NCBI GenBank assembly: GCA_036346255.1
Contig: CM070625.1
Location: 39,560,520 to 39,624,519, forward strand
Direction: 5' to 3'
Length of the DNA stretch: 64,000 bases
Source: Ampelocalamus luodianensis
Lineage: Eukaryota; Streptophyta; Magnoliopsida; Poales; Poaceae
Shown: piece by piece, positions 21,816 through 32,837 of the stretch
How positions within the stretch are numbered: position 1 is the first letter of the stretch
Layout: the number at the start of each line of letters is the position of its first letter
The notes under the pieces: model-generated
What the model saw: the letters and a program-made list of their open reading frames with translations, nothing else
Told to the model about the DNA's origin: nothing
The model's database searches: none
Program-made: the position numbers and the translations under genes

Positions 21816-23488
21816 AAAGGTTGCCCGCTAGGTAATTCGTCCCTTTTAGATTAGTTTATGTTCATCATCCTAAAAATCCAGAAAATTAGCCCCACAAAAA
21901 TAATTTGTTCGTCGTGTCTTCCGCTGTCGCATCACCCCTTGTGCCTTGCAATTTTATTTTCAGTATTTTGCTTGTTGAATTATTGTTGCATCGTCGAGTC
22001 AGTTGCTGGTCTAGTCTAGTTAGAGTCTAGTTCTTCGTTGTCTAGTTTGCATCGTGTTTCCTTTGCGTAGCTTCATCTTTGTGTTAAGTCTGCCGTGCCA
22101 ACCGCCATCGATTGCTGCCGTCGCCACCACCACGAAACTCTGTCGCGTCCCACAACCCTCGCTGCCGCGCCACCACAAAACCGTACCACGGGCACCCCAT
22201 CCGCGGCCATCCCTTGCTGCGGCCACCCCATCGCGGCCAACCCTTGCCGCAGCCACCCCTTGCCGCAGCACCCCACTCGCGGCCACCCCCTGTTTGCCGC
22301 TGCTACTTTGCACCGCCACGGTTTGGCCAAAGAGATTAGGGTTTCGGGCTACAGAGAGAGAGAAAAAATGAGAGAAGTTTGATTTTGGAGATTGAAAAAA
22401 AAAAAAAAGAAAGAAAAAAAGGGAGAGGAAAAAGCAAAAAAGTCCCTCTCTGTCCAAAATTTGAAATCCCATCAAAACTTTGCCAAATCAATTGAAAATT
22501 GGTGGAGCCCTTCTTCCAATATCCACAAGATACCACAAACAAATTGGGCACGTTTGGCCCACGGAATCAAAAGATATAGCAGTTTGAATATGAGGCGAGT
22601 ATGTTTTCGACACACCTTCAGTTAAACGGGCATAACTTTTGCATACAGAGTCGGATTTCGACGTTCTTATGCTCGTTTTGAAGCTATCGACGATGCGCAT
22701 CTGAAAATACAACACACAAAGTGCTGGTTGCCTTCCAAGACCCTCAAAATCAGACATCTTTAGCCCCAAAATCGCATCGCAAGTTTTCAATTTTCTATTT
22801 TGGCGTTTCTTTCGGTCTTCCCTTTGGTATTTGGTGTTCATCCAGTTGAGAAAGTTGTAGATCTCGTCGAAACATTTCAAACAAGTATATATAAGCTATA
22901 TAAAACTTTGCCTTTTCATCGTTTGAGACTAGCTATTGTATCTGCTCAATCTGGAGGGTTGTTCGCATTTTTACCGATATCGCTGTTTTGTGCTCTACAT
23001 CGCGCGAATAATCTTGTGCCCTTAGAAAGAAGTTTGAGTAGTGGGCTAGTGTCTCTCCTAGAACTTTTTTGAGGTTCTCCTTTGCTTACATCAAGTCACA
23101 TTGATCGTTGCGTGTGCGTACATACAGTTCTTTGCATAGGACTTTGATTAGCTAGCTGTGTTTAGGCTAGGATCGGCAACTTTTGACGAGTACTTTGAAC
23201 AATCTTTCAACTTGCATTTACTGATCTAATTATTGCTGATCCTTTTGCTACCATATTGTGCCTTCCGAGCTCCACCTACTCTTGATCAGAACAGGTCCCC
23301 TCTTGCGATCGTACCCACGCTCGACACGGTATCACGAACCAGCCACCGGTTGTACCACCTACTGCTTGCTTTGGTAAGAACACTTGTAAGCGTGTGGTAA
23401 GACGCTTGAGAGTGTGTGATTCCACCTTCCATCACCTAGTAGTTGATAGGGATAATACCTTTGTGTTGTCCTTTGTTTCCTACTAACC
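21816..23488 (+). other. 5' leader of element B
   Basis: 1.67-kb untranslated leader with a proline-codon-like C-rich part (22100-22320) and a purine/poly-A tract near 22390. Long frames here overlap on both strands and look like low-complexity shadows. Confidence 0.6.
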
Positions 23489-24885
23489 ATGGCAGGTGAG
23501 ACGTCTGATGAGAAAGATTGTGTTAAAGGGGGAACTCATGACGCTTTTGGATGAACAACTCGCTACCATTAATGAGGATATTGACAGAAAGCTACATGCT
23601 ACTACAACCGTATTACAACGCTCAATCAATGATAGTATTGCAACGCTCACCACACGCCTTGAAAGAATGGTGAATCAGCCACCAAACAATGGACGCGAGT
23701 ATGAACATGATGCACCCAAGATCTTGAGGTGGGAGATGATAATGAGAGGCGAAACCGTGACGCTCAAGATGCACGTCTACTACACCGCCTACAACACAAC
23801 CGTCATGGTATGGAAGGTAATAATTTTCAGCACCACAATGTTCGTGTTAATGATGACCCATTTGCTAAAGTTAAATTTACCATACCATCTTTTGCGGGTG
23901 TTTATGATACTAAAATTTATCTAGATTGGGACATGACAGTCGAACAAAAATTTAATGCCCATCTAGTTCCTGAAGTGCATACAGTCAGGCAAACTACTAG
24001 TGAATTTAAAGATTTTGCTATCATTTTGTGGAATCAAGTAGTTAATTCTGGCTTAACACCTGATACATGGGATAGATTGAAGGTAGCTATGTGTGCTAGA
24101 TTTGTTCCTCCTGCTTTTAAACGTGATATGCGTAAGAAATTAAAGCGCTTAGACCAAAGTAATAGATCTGTCGAGGAATATTACCAAGAATTACAAATAG
24201 GCATGCTGCGTTGTAATGTTGTTGAGGATGAGGAGGATAAGATGGCTCGTTTTTATGGGGGCTTAAGGCGTGAAATTCAGGACATAATTGATTACAAGGA
24301 GTATAATGATATCAATAGGTTATTTCAGCTTGCTTGTTTGGCAGAAAAAGAATTGCAGGGAAGACAACAAAGGACTAGGAGCAAATTTGGAAGTACGACT
24401 GCATCGAGATCGACACTAGGGCAAGCCAAGACAGCCCCACCTCTTGCTTTCCGTCTGCCCCCTCCGTGAGTAGGGCACGTTCAGAAGCACCACCACCACC
24501 GTCACGCGCACCCGAGACGAGCAAATCCACTAGTATTCAGGCACCAGCGCAGAGCTCTTCATCAGTTGCTTCCACGGGTCGTACAACGGGGATTATATGC
24601 CACCGTTGCAAAGGGATGGGACACGTTATGAAAGATTGCCCCAGTCAGCGAGCGTACATTGTGACAGAAGACGGTGGTTACGTAAGTGCTAGTGATGTTG
24701 AGGATGGATATGCTCTTGCAGCTAACCTTGTAGGTAATGATGATGATCAAGAGGAGGAACATAGCGATGGGGAGGAAATTTTAGGTACCGCTGCTACAGA
24801 GAATTATAGGACCATAATTGTGCAACGAGTGTTGGGCACTCAAAGGGAGCAAGCGGAGAAGGTACAACGCCATAATTTGTTTTAG
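23489..24885 (+). pseudogene. Gag of element B (capsid and zinc knuckle)
   Basis: ATG at 23489 in ACTAACCATGG. The frame breaks near 23545 and again near 23725. The capsid domain is then open from 23729 (FTIPSFAGVYDTKIYLDWD, DTWDRLKVAMCARFVP, SVEEYYQELQIGMLRC, MARFYGGLRREIQ). Another frameshift lies near 24460. The nucleocapsid knuckle CHRCKGMGHVMKDC (CX2CX4HX4C) at 24601-24642 is intact. A TAG at 24883 replaces a codon that should continue into protease. Gag packages the RNA. Confidence 0.88.
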
Positions 24886-25206
24886 ATGTTCCTCATCGTC
24901 AAGGATTGCCGTGTTCGTGTCATAATTGATGGTGGGAGTTGTAATAACTTGGTAAGTTTAGATTTGGTCAAGAAGCTTGGCTTGACTACACATGCACATC
25001 CTCATCCATACCACATTCAGTGGTTCAACAACAGTGGTAAGGTGAAGGTAACACAATCTGCGAGAGTGCATTTTTCCATTGGTTCCTATCATGATGCTGT
25101 TGATTTCGACGTAGTGCCTATGCAAGCTTGCTCACTTTTATTAGGTCGTCCATGAGAATTTGATACTGATTCAACTCATCATGGTAGAAGTAATAAGTAC
25201 TCTCTT
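24886..25206 (+). pseudogene. Aspartic protease region of element B
   Basis: Contains VRVIIDGGSCNNLVSLDLV with the active-site Asp in an IDGG context, then SIGSYHDAVDFDVVPMQACS and LLLGRP, the flap and C-terminal parts of retropepsins. A TGA at 25153, where Trp is expected, stops the frame. It would cut the polyprotein. Confidence 0.82.
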
Positions 25207-26650
25207 ATGCACAAAGGAAAGAAAATAATTTTTCTACCTTTGACACCTGCTGAAATTGTGCAATGTGAAAAAGCAAATGAGAGGAAAGAACATGAACATG
25301 AATCTGAAAATCAGCAAGTAGTGAAGAACATTTTCCCACCTAAGAAAGAGAAGTTGGCACCTAGTTCTAGAACTGGGGGAATTAAATTAAAGGGTTGTGT
25401 CATGCTTGCAACCAAATCTGATCTTGCTAAAATTATCGATAATGATATGCCATGTTATGCTTTGATATGCAAAGACGCTTTATTTTCACTTGATGATATA
25501 TCTAGCTCTTTGCCGTCTGCTGTCACTAACCTTTTGCAGGAGTATGAGGATGTGTTTCCAGCTGAACAACCCCCGGGACTGCCACCTATTAGAGGGATTG
25601 AACACCAAATTGACTTAATTCCGGGAGCGACTTTGCCAAACCGTGCAGCGTACAGAACCAATCCGGAGGAGACTATGGAAATTCAACGACAAGTCCAAGA
25701 CCTTTTGGACCGAGGTTATGTACGAGAAAGCCTTAGTCTTTGTGCTGCTCCTGTTCTTTTGGTTCCTAAGAAAGGCGGTAGTTGGCGTATGTGTGTTGAT
25801 TGTAGAGCCATTAATAATATCACATCCTATTCCTAGGTTGGACGACATGCTAGATGAGTTGAGTGGTTCTATTATTTTCACAAAGATTGACTTGCGTAGC
25901 GGGTACCACTAGATTAGAATGAAATTGGGAGATTTATGGAAAACAGCGTTTAAAACTAAGTTTGGGCTATATGAGTGGTTAGTGATGCCTTTTGGTTTAA
26001 CTAATGCACCTAGCACTTTCATGCGTTTGATGAACAAAGTTTTGCGTGCTTTCATTGGAAAATTTGTGGTGGTTTATTTTGATGATATTCTGATATATAG
26101 CAAGTCATATGAAGAACACCTGAATCATTTACGTGTTGTTTTTAATACTTTGCGAGATGCACGTTTGTTTGGTAACCTTGAGAAGTGCACCTTTTGCACC
26201 GATCGATTATCTTTTCTTGGCTATGTTGTTACTCCATAGGGCATTGAAGTTGATCAGGCCAAGATCGTCGCTATCCAGAGTTGGTCGCCTCCTAAAACGG
26301 TCACACAAGTGCGGAGTTTTCTCGGGCTCGCTGGCTTCTATCGGCGTTTTGTTCGGGATTTCAGCACCATCGCTGCACCGCTAAATGAGCTTACAAAGAA
26401 GGGTGTTCCTTTTACTTGTGGCACCATACAACAACAAGCTTTCGACGCTCTCAAAGATAAGTTGACACACGCCCCTTTGCTTCAACTACCTGATTTTTGC
26501 AAGACTTTTGAATTAGAATGTGATGCTAGTGGCATAGGTCTTGGTGGTGTGTTAATTCAAGAAGGAAAACCTGTTGCTTACTTTAGTGAAAAATTAAGTA
26601 GGCCTAGTTTGAACTATTCTACCTATGATAAGAATTATATGATGTAGTTC
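25207..26650 (+). pseudogene. Reverse transcriptase and start of RNase H of element B
   Basis: GIEHQIDLIPGATLPNRAAY opens the RT domain. VPKKGGSWRMCVDCRAINNI carries the first RT motifs. The frame shifts near 25830, and a TAG at 25913 replaces Gln in SGYHQI. The catalytic YFDD is intact at 26075-26086. A TAG at 26237 replaces Gln before GIEVDQAK. FLGLAGFYRRFV and the RNase H start ELECDASGIGLGGVL follow. The frame breaks near 26645. Confidence 0.9.
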
Positions 26651-26880
26651 GAACTTTGGAAACATGGCAACATTATTTATGGCCCAAAGAGTTTGTAATA
26701 CATTCTGATCATGAATCTTTGAAGCATATTCGAAGTCAAACCAATCCGACCGGTAGACATGCTAAGTGGGTTGAGTTTATTGAGTCTTTCCCTTATATCA
26801 TTAAACATAAAAAGGCCAAAGAAAATGTAATAGCTGATGCATTGTCTAGAAGATATACCATGCTTTCACAACTTGACTTC
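26651..26880 (+). pseudogene. RNase H C-terminal part of element B
   Basis: TWQHYLWPKEFVIHSDHESL and ENVIADALSRR are the standard end of Gypsy RNase H. The frame then shifts into the integrase frame near 26880 (SQLDFK). Confidence 0.85.
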
Positions 26881-28145
26881 AAAAATCTTTGGATTAGAGA
26901 CAATAAAGGAGCAATATGTGCATGATGCTGATTTTAAAGATGTGTTGCTTAATTGTCAAGAGGGAAAGGGTTGGAATAAATTTGTGGTGCATGATGGGTT
27001 CTTGTACCGTGCTAACAAGCTATGCATTCCAGCTAGCTCCGTTCGTCTTTTGTTGTTACAGGAGGTGCATGGAGGAGGATTAATGGGTCACTTCGGTGTG
27101 AAGAAGACCGAGGACATTCTGACCCACCACTTTTATTGGCCAAAGATGAGGCGAGACGTCGAACGCTTTATTGCCCGCTGCACCACATGCCAAAAAGCTA
27201 AGTCACAACTTAGTCCTCATGGTTTATACATGCCTCTTCCTGTTCCAAGCACACCTTGGGAAGATATTTCTATAGACTTTGTTTTAGGTCTGCCTAGAAC
27301 AAAGAAGGGGAGTGATAGTATTTTTGTTGTCGTGGATATATTCTCTAAGATGGCTCATTTTATACCATGTCATAAAAGTGATGATGCTACAAATGTTGCT
27401 GATTTGTTCTTTAAGAAAATTGTTCACTTACATGGTATTCCGAATACGATAGTTTCCGATCGTGATGCTAAATTTTTTAGTCATTTTGGAGAACTTTGTG
27501 GGCTAAATTGGGGACTAAGCTGTTATTTTTCACTACATGTCATCCCCAAACTGATGGACAAACTGAGGTAGTCAATAGAACCTTGTCTACCATGCTTAGG
27601 GCTGTGCTTAAAAAGAATTTAAAAATGTAGGAAGAATGTTTACCTCATGTGGAATTTGCTTATAATCGCTCCCTGCATTCTACCACAAAGAAGTGCCCTT
27701 TTGAGATTGTTTATGGTTTCATCCCTCGTGCACCTATCGACTTGTTGCCTCTTCCAGCTTCGGAGAAGGTAAATATTGATGCTCAACAACGTGCTGATTT
27801 GATACTTAAGATGCATGAGACAACTAAAGAGAACATTGAGCTTATGAATGCTAAATATAAAGTTGCTTGTAGTCAGGGACGCAAGCATGTTACTTTTGAA
27901 CCTAGTGATCTTGTGTGGTTACACTTGCGTAAAGAGCGATTCCCTGAATTGAGAAAGTCTAAACTCATGCCTCGTGCAGATGGTCCTTTTAAAGTGCTTG
28001 AACGTATTAATGATAATGCATATAAGTTAGATTTGCCTGCGGATTTTGGGGTTAGCTCCACCTTTAACATTGCAGATCTACGACCATTCTTCGGAGCGGA
28101 GGATGAGCTTGAGTCGAGGACGACTCCAATTCAAGAAGGGGAGGA
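26881..28145 (+). pseudogene. Integrase of element B
   Basis: The HHCC zinc-binding region (GHFGVKK...FYWPKM...CTTCQK) lies at about 27085-27200. The catalytic Asps are in SIDFVLGLP and IVSDRDAKF. The catalytic Glu codon in GQTEVVNRT survives at about 27567 but after a single-base loss in a T run near 27485. A TAG at about 27628 replaces Trp. The C-terminal region (DLVWLHLRKERFP, GPFKVLERINDNAY, FNIADLRPFFG) is open from 27649. There is no classical chromodomain. The frame instead crosses the polypurine tract and enters the LTR. Integrase inserts the cDNA. Confidence 0.9.
28133..28145 (+). promoter_or_regulatory. Polypurine tract of element B
   Basis: AAGAAGGGGAGGA immediately before the 3' LTR; the plus-strand primer. 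It is also translated (QEGEDD). Confidence 0.85.
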
Positions 28146-28997
28146 TGATGAGGACATCACTTCGACTGATATGAACACACCTCTTGCTACTACCATGAAT
28201 GATGTCCTAGGTCCAATTACTCGGGCACGTGCTCGTCAACTAAATTATCAGGTAAATTCGTTTCTAGGGCTGAGTGTTTCACTTAAGAACTTTATGATGC
28301 TACCTAATGGAGATGATTTGCTTGTGCTTAGGAATCTAGGACGGGACAGCAAGGAATTGATGATATGCATCAAGGAAGGAGAAGGTAATAAGAATGGCCA
28401 AAGGGGATGAAGAATTTGTGGCCTCCAACTCAAAGAGCTTTGGGCACCCTTTATTTGGTGCTGCATCACCTTTTCTTTAGCCTACAAGGCTTGTATGCGA
28501 GTCCTATGGGCTAACTTGGCCCATATGGCCCATATATATGTGGAACAGCCACCCCCGGGGGCCTATTACTATTCACATGAACAGTAACATGGCCACATGA
28601 ACAGTGCCCCGCCTAGGGTTTCCACCTCCTAGTCACCCTCCTCATATAGGAGCCGTCGCCCTTTAGTCCAATTTGGGTTTTTCTTAGATTATTCTACCAC
28701 TTTGTAGTTTCGCCATTTGTTCGGTTGAGGAACCCCACTCTGTGAACTTCATTATTATTCACAATACAATTTCAGATTGCATCTTCTACTCTCTTGCTTG
28801 TGTTCTCGATTCGCTTGTAGGAGATAGCCTTCTTGGCGAGGTCAACCGCGTTCGACACGGTTGATAACCAACGAGCGGTAGTGTAGTGATTGCGAGGGGT
28901 TCGATCCGTTCTGGTCAGAGCCTTTGGATCATCAACGTCGTGTTCTCCACAATCGATATATCAGTACCTTTCGGAAGATCGGGACACACTCTCATCA
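28146..28997 (+). repeat. 3' LTR of element B with overlapping coding tail
   Basis: 852 bp, TGATGAGG...CTCATCA. The integrase frame stays open for about 88 codons into it, to the stop at 28408-28410, including ITRARARQLNYQVNSFLG. The same peptide is kept in the LTR of the diverged element A. Confidence 0.9.
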
Positions 28998-29448
28998 TTT
29001 GTCACCTTAGGATGGTCATTATTAGTTGGACATATTTGTATCATCAATATGAGTATCGTAGAAATGCTTAGTCATACTTAGTTGTATGATGAGCTCATGT
29101 CACATGTTCAATAATTTTAATTTGACTTAATGAGATATGGAATTGTGGCGGGTAGCCACTTTTGTTAAAATTTGTGTGCCATGACAAGGTATGTTATTGG
29201 TCTTGGTTGAATAAAATGATTTTTGCTCACGTGGATGATCATGTAATAAAGGGGGTGCAGTTAGCACATTTTTGGGATGATGTAGACTCACCTCAGTAAT
29301 TGTCAAGGACTTAATCTTGTGCTCCATTGAATTGGGCCATATCGTACAACCACTTGTCCAGTATGGGATGAACTTGGCCAACTAATTAGCGATGTCTTAA
29401 TGATCGAACCTAGGAGCGAAGGATCCCAGATTCTATGTGTCTCACACA
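28998..29448 (+). mobile_element. LTR C1, right segment
   Basis: After TTTGT the family C text continues: CACCTTAGGATGGTC...TTAGTTGGACATATTT, GCTTAGTCATACTTAGTTGTA, GGGCCATATCGTACAACCAC, matching 34080-34200 and 52000-52290 of element C. The end near CTCACACA is approximate. Confidence 0.6.
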
Positions 29449-29461
29449 CTAGTCTAGGAAC

Positions 29462-29776
29462 TAGACCTGTTCACGGACAGCCTGACTCGTCGGCCCGCCC
29501 CTGTCTAGGCTGGGCTTGGGACTAGAATTCTAGTCCGAACAAAGCCCGACCCATCCCAAAATTCTAGTAAAAATGATTAAAAAAATGAAAATATATTTAT
29601 TTAATTCTGGAAATGAATTAAATATTATTTTTTATTCCAAAAAAGAGTAAAATAATATTTTTAAACAGGAAAAATGAATTTCGGGCCAGGCCGGGTTGGG
29701 CTCGGGCTTGAAGATTTTCGACTGGGCTTTTCAAGCCCAGCCCGAAGCCCGGCCCGTCGGTGTTTGAACACGTCTA
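29462..29776. mobile_element. hAT-like MITE, 315 bp
   Basis: Terminal inverted repeats TAGACCTGTTCACGGAC and, on the other strand, TAGACGTGTTCAAACAC. Flanking 8-mers CTAGGAAC and TTGGGAAC agree at 6 of 8 bases. GC-rich subterminal GGCCCG/CGGGCC stretches surround an AT-rich core. No coding capacity. TIR wording and 8-bp duplication fit hAT. Confidence 0.68.
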
Positions 29777-31710
29777 TTGGGAACATCTAGTGTACACAAT
29801 CTAACAAAAGTTGATAGCAAATCCATACCACGCAATTTATTCATAATAATCAGAGTTTCTTACAAAAGGGCATAAGGCCAAAAGGAAAGTAAAGTGGAAA
29901 GTTTAAATAAAGAAAGTAGGCCACACGATATGCCACAAGCAATCATTAGGGAGCGTGGCCAAGTCCTCCAAGTCCCTACTATAGATGTAAAACTCCTCCT
30001 CTGAACAACAATTTATTAAGTAAGGGTGAGTACAATAATTACACTCCACAAGTTACACCCAATAATAGATATAATACATGCAGGTAATGTCAAAGGATGG
30101 CTTATATGGGTTTTGCACAAATCTACATTTTCAATTTTAAATACATTTACTAAATTCCAAAGCAATTTAGTCTATAACTAAAATAAAATTTAATTTTTAA
30201 TCATCAATTCTTAAGTGTAGGATAAACCTTCATACACAAATGGTGAAGGACTAACCCCCTAATGATGCCCAAATTTCCTAATTCGATAAACTATCCAAAA
30301 ACATCTGTTTTTAAAATTATTTTTAAAACAGAACCAAGCCTAATTCATGAAAGGCTTTACTCAGCATGTCTATGACCACGAATACAGCTATTTGAATAGT
30401 TTAATACTCTGTAGAGTTTGTACAACTTTACCCACAAGAGATAGTTTGCTTAACATGTTGGCCAAGACAAGCTTCCAAAGGCGCACGACTAAGCAACTGT
30501 CACAAGGCCTTTACCCTACACTATTTCAGCATAGTTGTGCCTGCTAAGGTTTCATTACTGTAGGTTTGACGCTAAATGATAAGTTGATAATCCCTTCTTG
30601 CACCATGTTGGTATTAAAAATAGGTCTTCACACCATCCACACTTCTGAATGACACAACTACAGTGAAATATCATAGTTTAATTAGCCAAGTCTGTCTCAT
30701 ACCAGACTTGTGGTGGTACGATTATGGCTTAACAATCCACAGCTCACAGAACGTTCCTTAAATGACTTGATGACTTCCAAAACAACCCGTGAGCCTCGAT
30801 CATTCACTGAATTGAGCCTATGCATAAATATGCACCACCAACTATCTAGTTCACCAAAGTCCAAAGTAGTTTTATTTTATTTTGCATGTCAAATCATGTT
30901 CTAAAATTTCTATGGTAAAAACAATGCCATAATCTCATTTTTAAATCATAGTTGAACATTTTGGCTAAATTACCGAATTTCAATATTTTTGGTCTAAGCA
31001 TTGACTAAGCATAAAGTTTTCTAATTTATTTTTCAAGTAAGGAGAAAATGGAATAGCTAATTCAAGGTCAAAATTGTCCATACAAAGGTAAAGGGAATAA
31101 CTAGAAATTTAATATAAATAAGCATGCAATAATTTAAAATATAATTTAAATAAATTTAAATACTGGGATCAAACATGATCAAAGAATGTAACTTCCCTTA
31201 ATGAAAACCTTGTGGGTCTACTTCGTGAAATAACTCAAGTTCCTCGGAGTCGTCGAAATCTATATGCGAAAGTGAGTCAAATTCAAATAAATTCAAATGA
31301 AATCCAAATAAAATAATTTAGTATAGATATCTAGATCTTAATTTTATATGAATTTAGAAATTTGAATCGCTGAAATTGGAGCTCATATAAAGGAGAACGA
31401 GTTCTCAGAAAATTAAACCCTCAAGAATTAAACTAAATTCAATTTTCTGGAATTATGAATTATTTTACTAAAGGAAAAATCTATTTAGGACTCAAGCATG
31501 ACATCAACACTAAATTTCCTTTTAGGTCGAATTAAATTTATATTGGAAATCCTAATGTGACACTAACAAGTGGGCCCACGGTCCACAGACCAGGTCCACA
31601 AGAAGGATTTTGTCTATGGTGAACTGGGTTTATGAAATAGTGTAGGTTTTATGCATGTGCTGGTGCAAGGTGCCACGTAGGCGATGACATGGGTAGAAGA
31701 GCTGATGTGG
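29777..31710 (-). mobile_element. LTR fragment I, minus orientation
   Basis: Contains, in reverse, the landmarks of the large LTR group: TTACAAAAGGGCATAAGGCC (compare 15007 and 56575), GGGTGAGTACAATAATTACA, TACAACTTTACCCAC, and GATCAAAGAATGTAACTTCC (compare 53367). It is AT-rich to 31550 and then contains GTGGGCCCACGG. Cut at 31710 by LTR J. No gene was found. Confidence 0.5.
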
Positions 31711-32798
31711 TGTTAGACCCCGAGCTCTGAATACACGAAGCCCTCGTGTGTGTGTCGTACTAGTCCCATGATCAGTGGCTAGTATACACATTCACAACAT
31801 TGATAATCACATCCATATATTTATACATATAGAATAAAATAAAATATGGTACATAACTTAAGCGACTACATTATTTATAGCACAAGAGCTGACTGGCCAA
31901 ATAAAAACTTAAGTATTAGAAGTAGCAAATGTATCAGCAGAAGCAATTGATGTAATAAGTCCAAAATTCCAGCGGCATGCCCATTCGAGTCCTTAGGGAA
32001 CCGACTAGAAAAAGTCCTAGAAAGACCCGTCACCTAACCCACTGGTTCCGGGTGCAAGAAGACGTCATTTAGCGTAGGATCATCCTCTAACTCTGAACAA
32101 CAATTTAAACAAGATTGAGTATATTGTGTACTCAGCAAGACTTGTAGCATATCGCAAAATTTGTATAAATGCAAGGCTAATAAGAGATGGGGCTCTGAGC
32201 TACAAGTTGTTTTTAGCATTAAGCAAATTTCATTCGCAATATGAATACATAGTATGTTGCAACAAAAATTTAAAGAGCAGTTAAATAGATAAAGGACAAC
32301 AAATAAGTAATTGTATCAATAACAAAATGCCACCCTCCTCGGCTACGAGCAATATCTTATTTTCAGCCATGGACATGGCACTCAACTCAATTTCTAATAA
32401 AATTGTTTTTATGAAAGTAAATACTATACCCGACGTGACTGCACTAAGCATGCTCATGATTGCAAGCACACCTATTTAAATAGATTTGCACTCTCCAGAG
32501 GTGTACAACTTTACCCACCATACACGAATTCTCTAGTTTGTTTGGCATCCGTCGATACCACCTCTTAGTACTTTTGGTAAGCAACCTAGAGAATGTGTCG
32601 AAACCTTTACATCACCTAGTCCTAATATTGCACAAGCCTCGAGAATAAACACCCTCACATCACCCGAGTACACCCCATCCTATCTAGTGAGGCATTCATC
32701 GTTGTGTCGAGAGGTTCTGTTCCCAACGCCTCGTTGAAGGGAGCCCCTTCGAACATACCTACAGCAGTCATGCTCGCACAACTACGGCCTACCAAAAT
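31711..32798 (-). mobile_element. LTR J, minus orientation, first part
   Basis: Starts TGTTAGACCCCGAGCTC and carries the same landmarks as I and F, including GTGTACTCAGCAAGACTT (32129) and AGGTGTACAACTTTACCCACC (32501). It stops at about 32798 where element C begins. The missing continuation seems to be LTR G at 53193, together giving about 4.3 kb. Confidence 0.5.
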
Positions 32799-32837
32799 GG
32801 AATCTCGGGGTCAAGATTCCCTTTAAGGTGGTAGGTT
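32799..32837 (+). mobile_element. Leftover internal 3' end of a second family C copy
   Basis: ATCTCGGGGTCAAGATTCCC, TTTAAGGTGGTAGGTT directly precedes the LTR at 32838 and matches the internal end of element C at 37290-37321. So the LTR at 32838 is also the 3' LTR of another, mostly lost copy. Confidence 0.65.

Larger units (their letters stand above)
20983..28997 (+). mobile_element. Element B: full-length, inactivated CRM-like Ty3/Gypsy retrotransposon
   Basis: 8.0 kb with two LTRs, primer-binding site, gag, protease, RT, RNase H, integrase and polypurine tract in Gypsy order. It is flanked by TTTGT on both sides (20978-20982 and 28998-29002). The protein wording (DYKEYNDINRLFQLACLAE in gag, DGGSCNN in protease, VYFDDILIYSK in RT, GEDDEDITS before the LTR) and the LTR start TGATGAGGACAT match the CRM/CRR centromeric chromovirus clade as I know it. 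Multiple frameshifts and stops make it non-functional. The clade is often enriched near centromeres. Confidence 0.9.

Noticed and set aside
22020..22475. 151-codon minus frame and several plus frames in the leader of B
   Set aside because: C-rich and poly-A low-complexity sequence of the retrotransposon leader; GWPQ/HPLP-like repetitions only.
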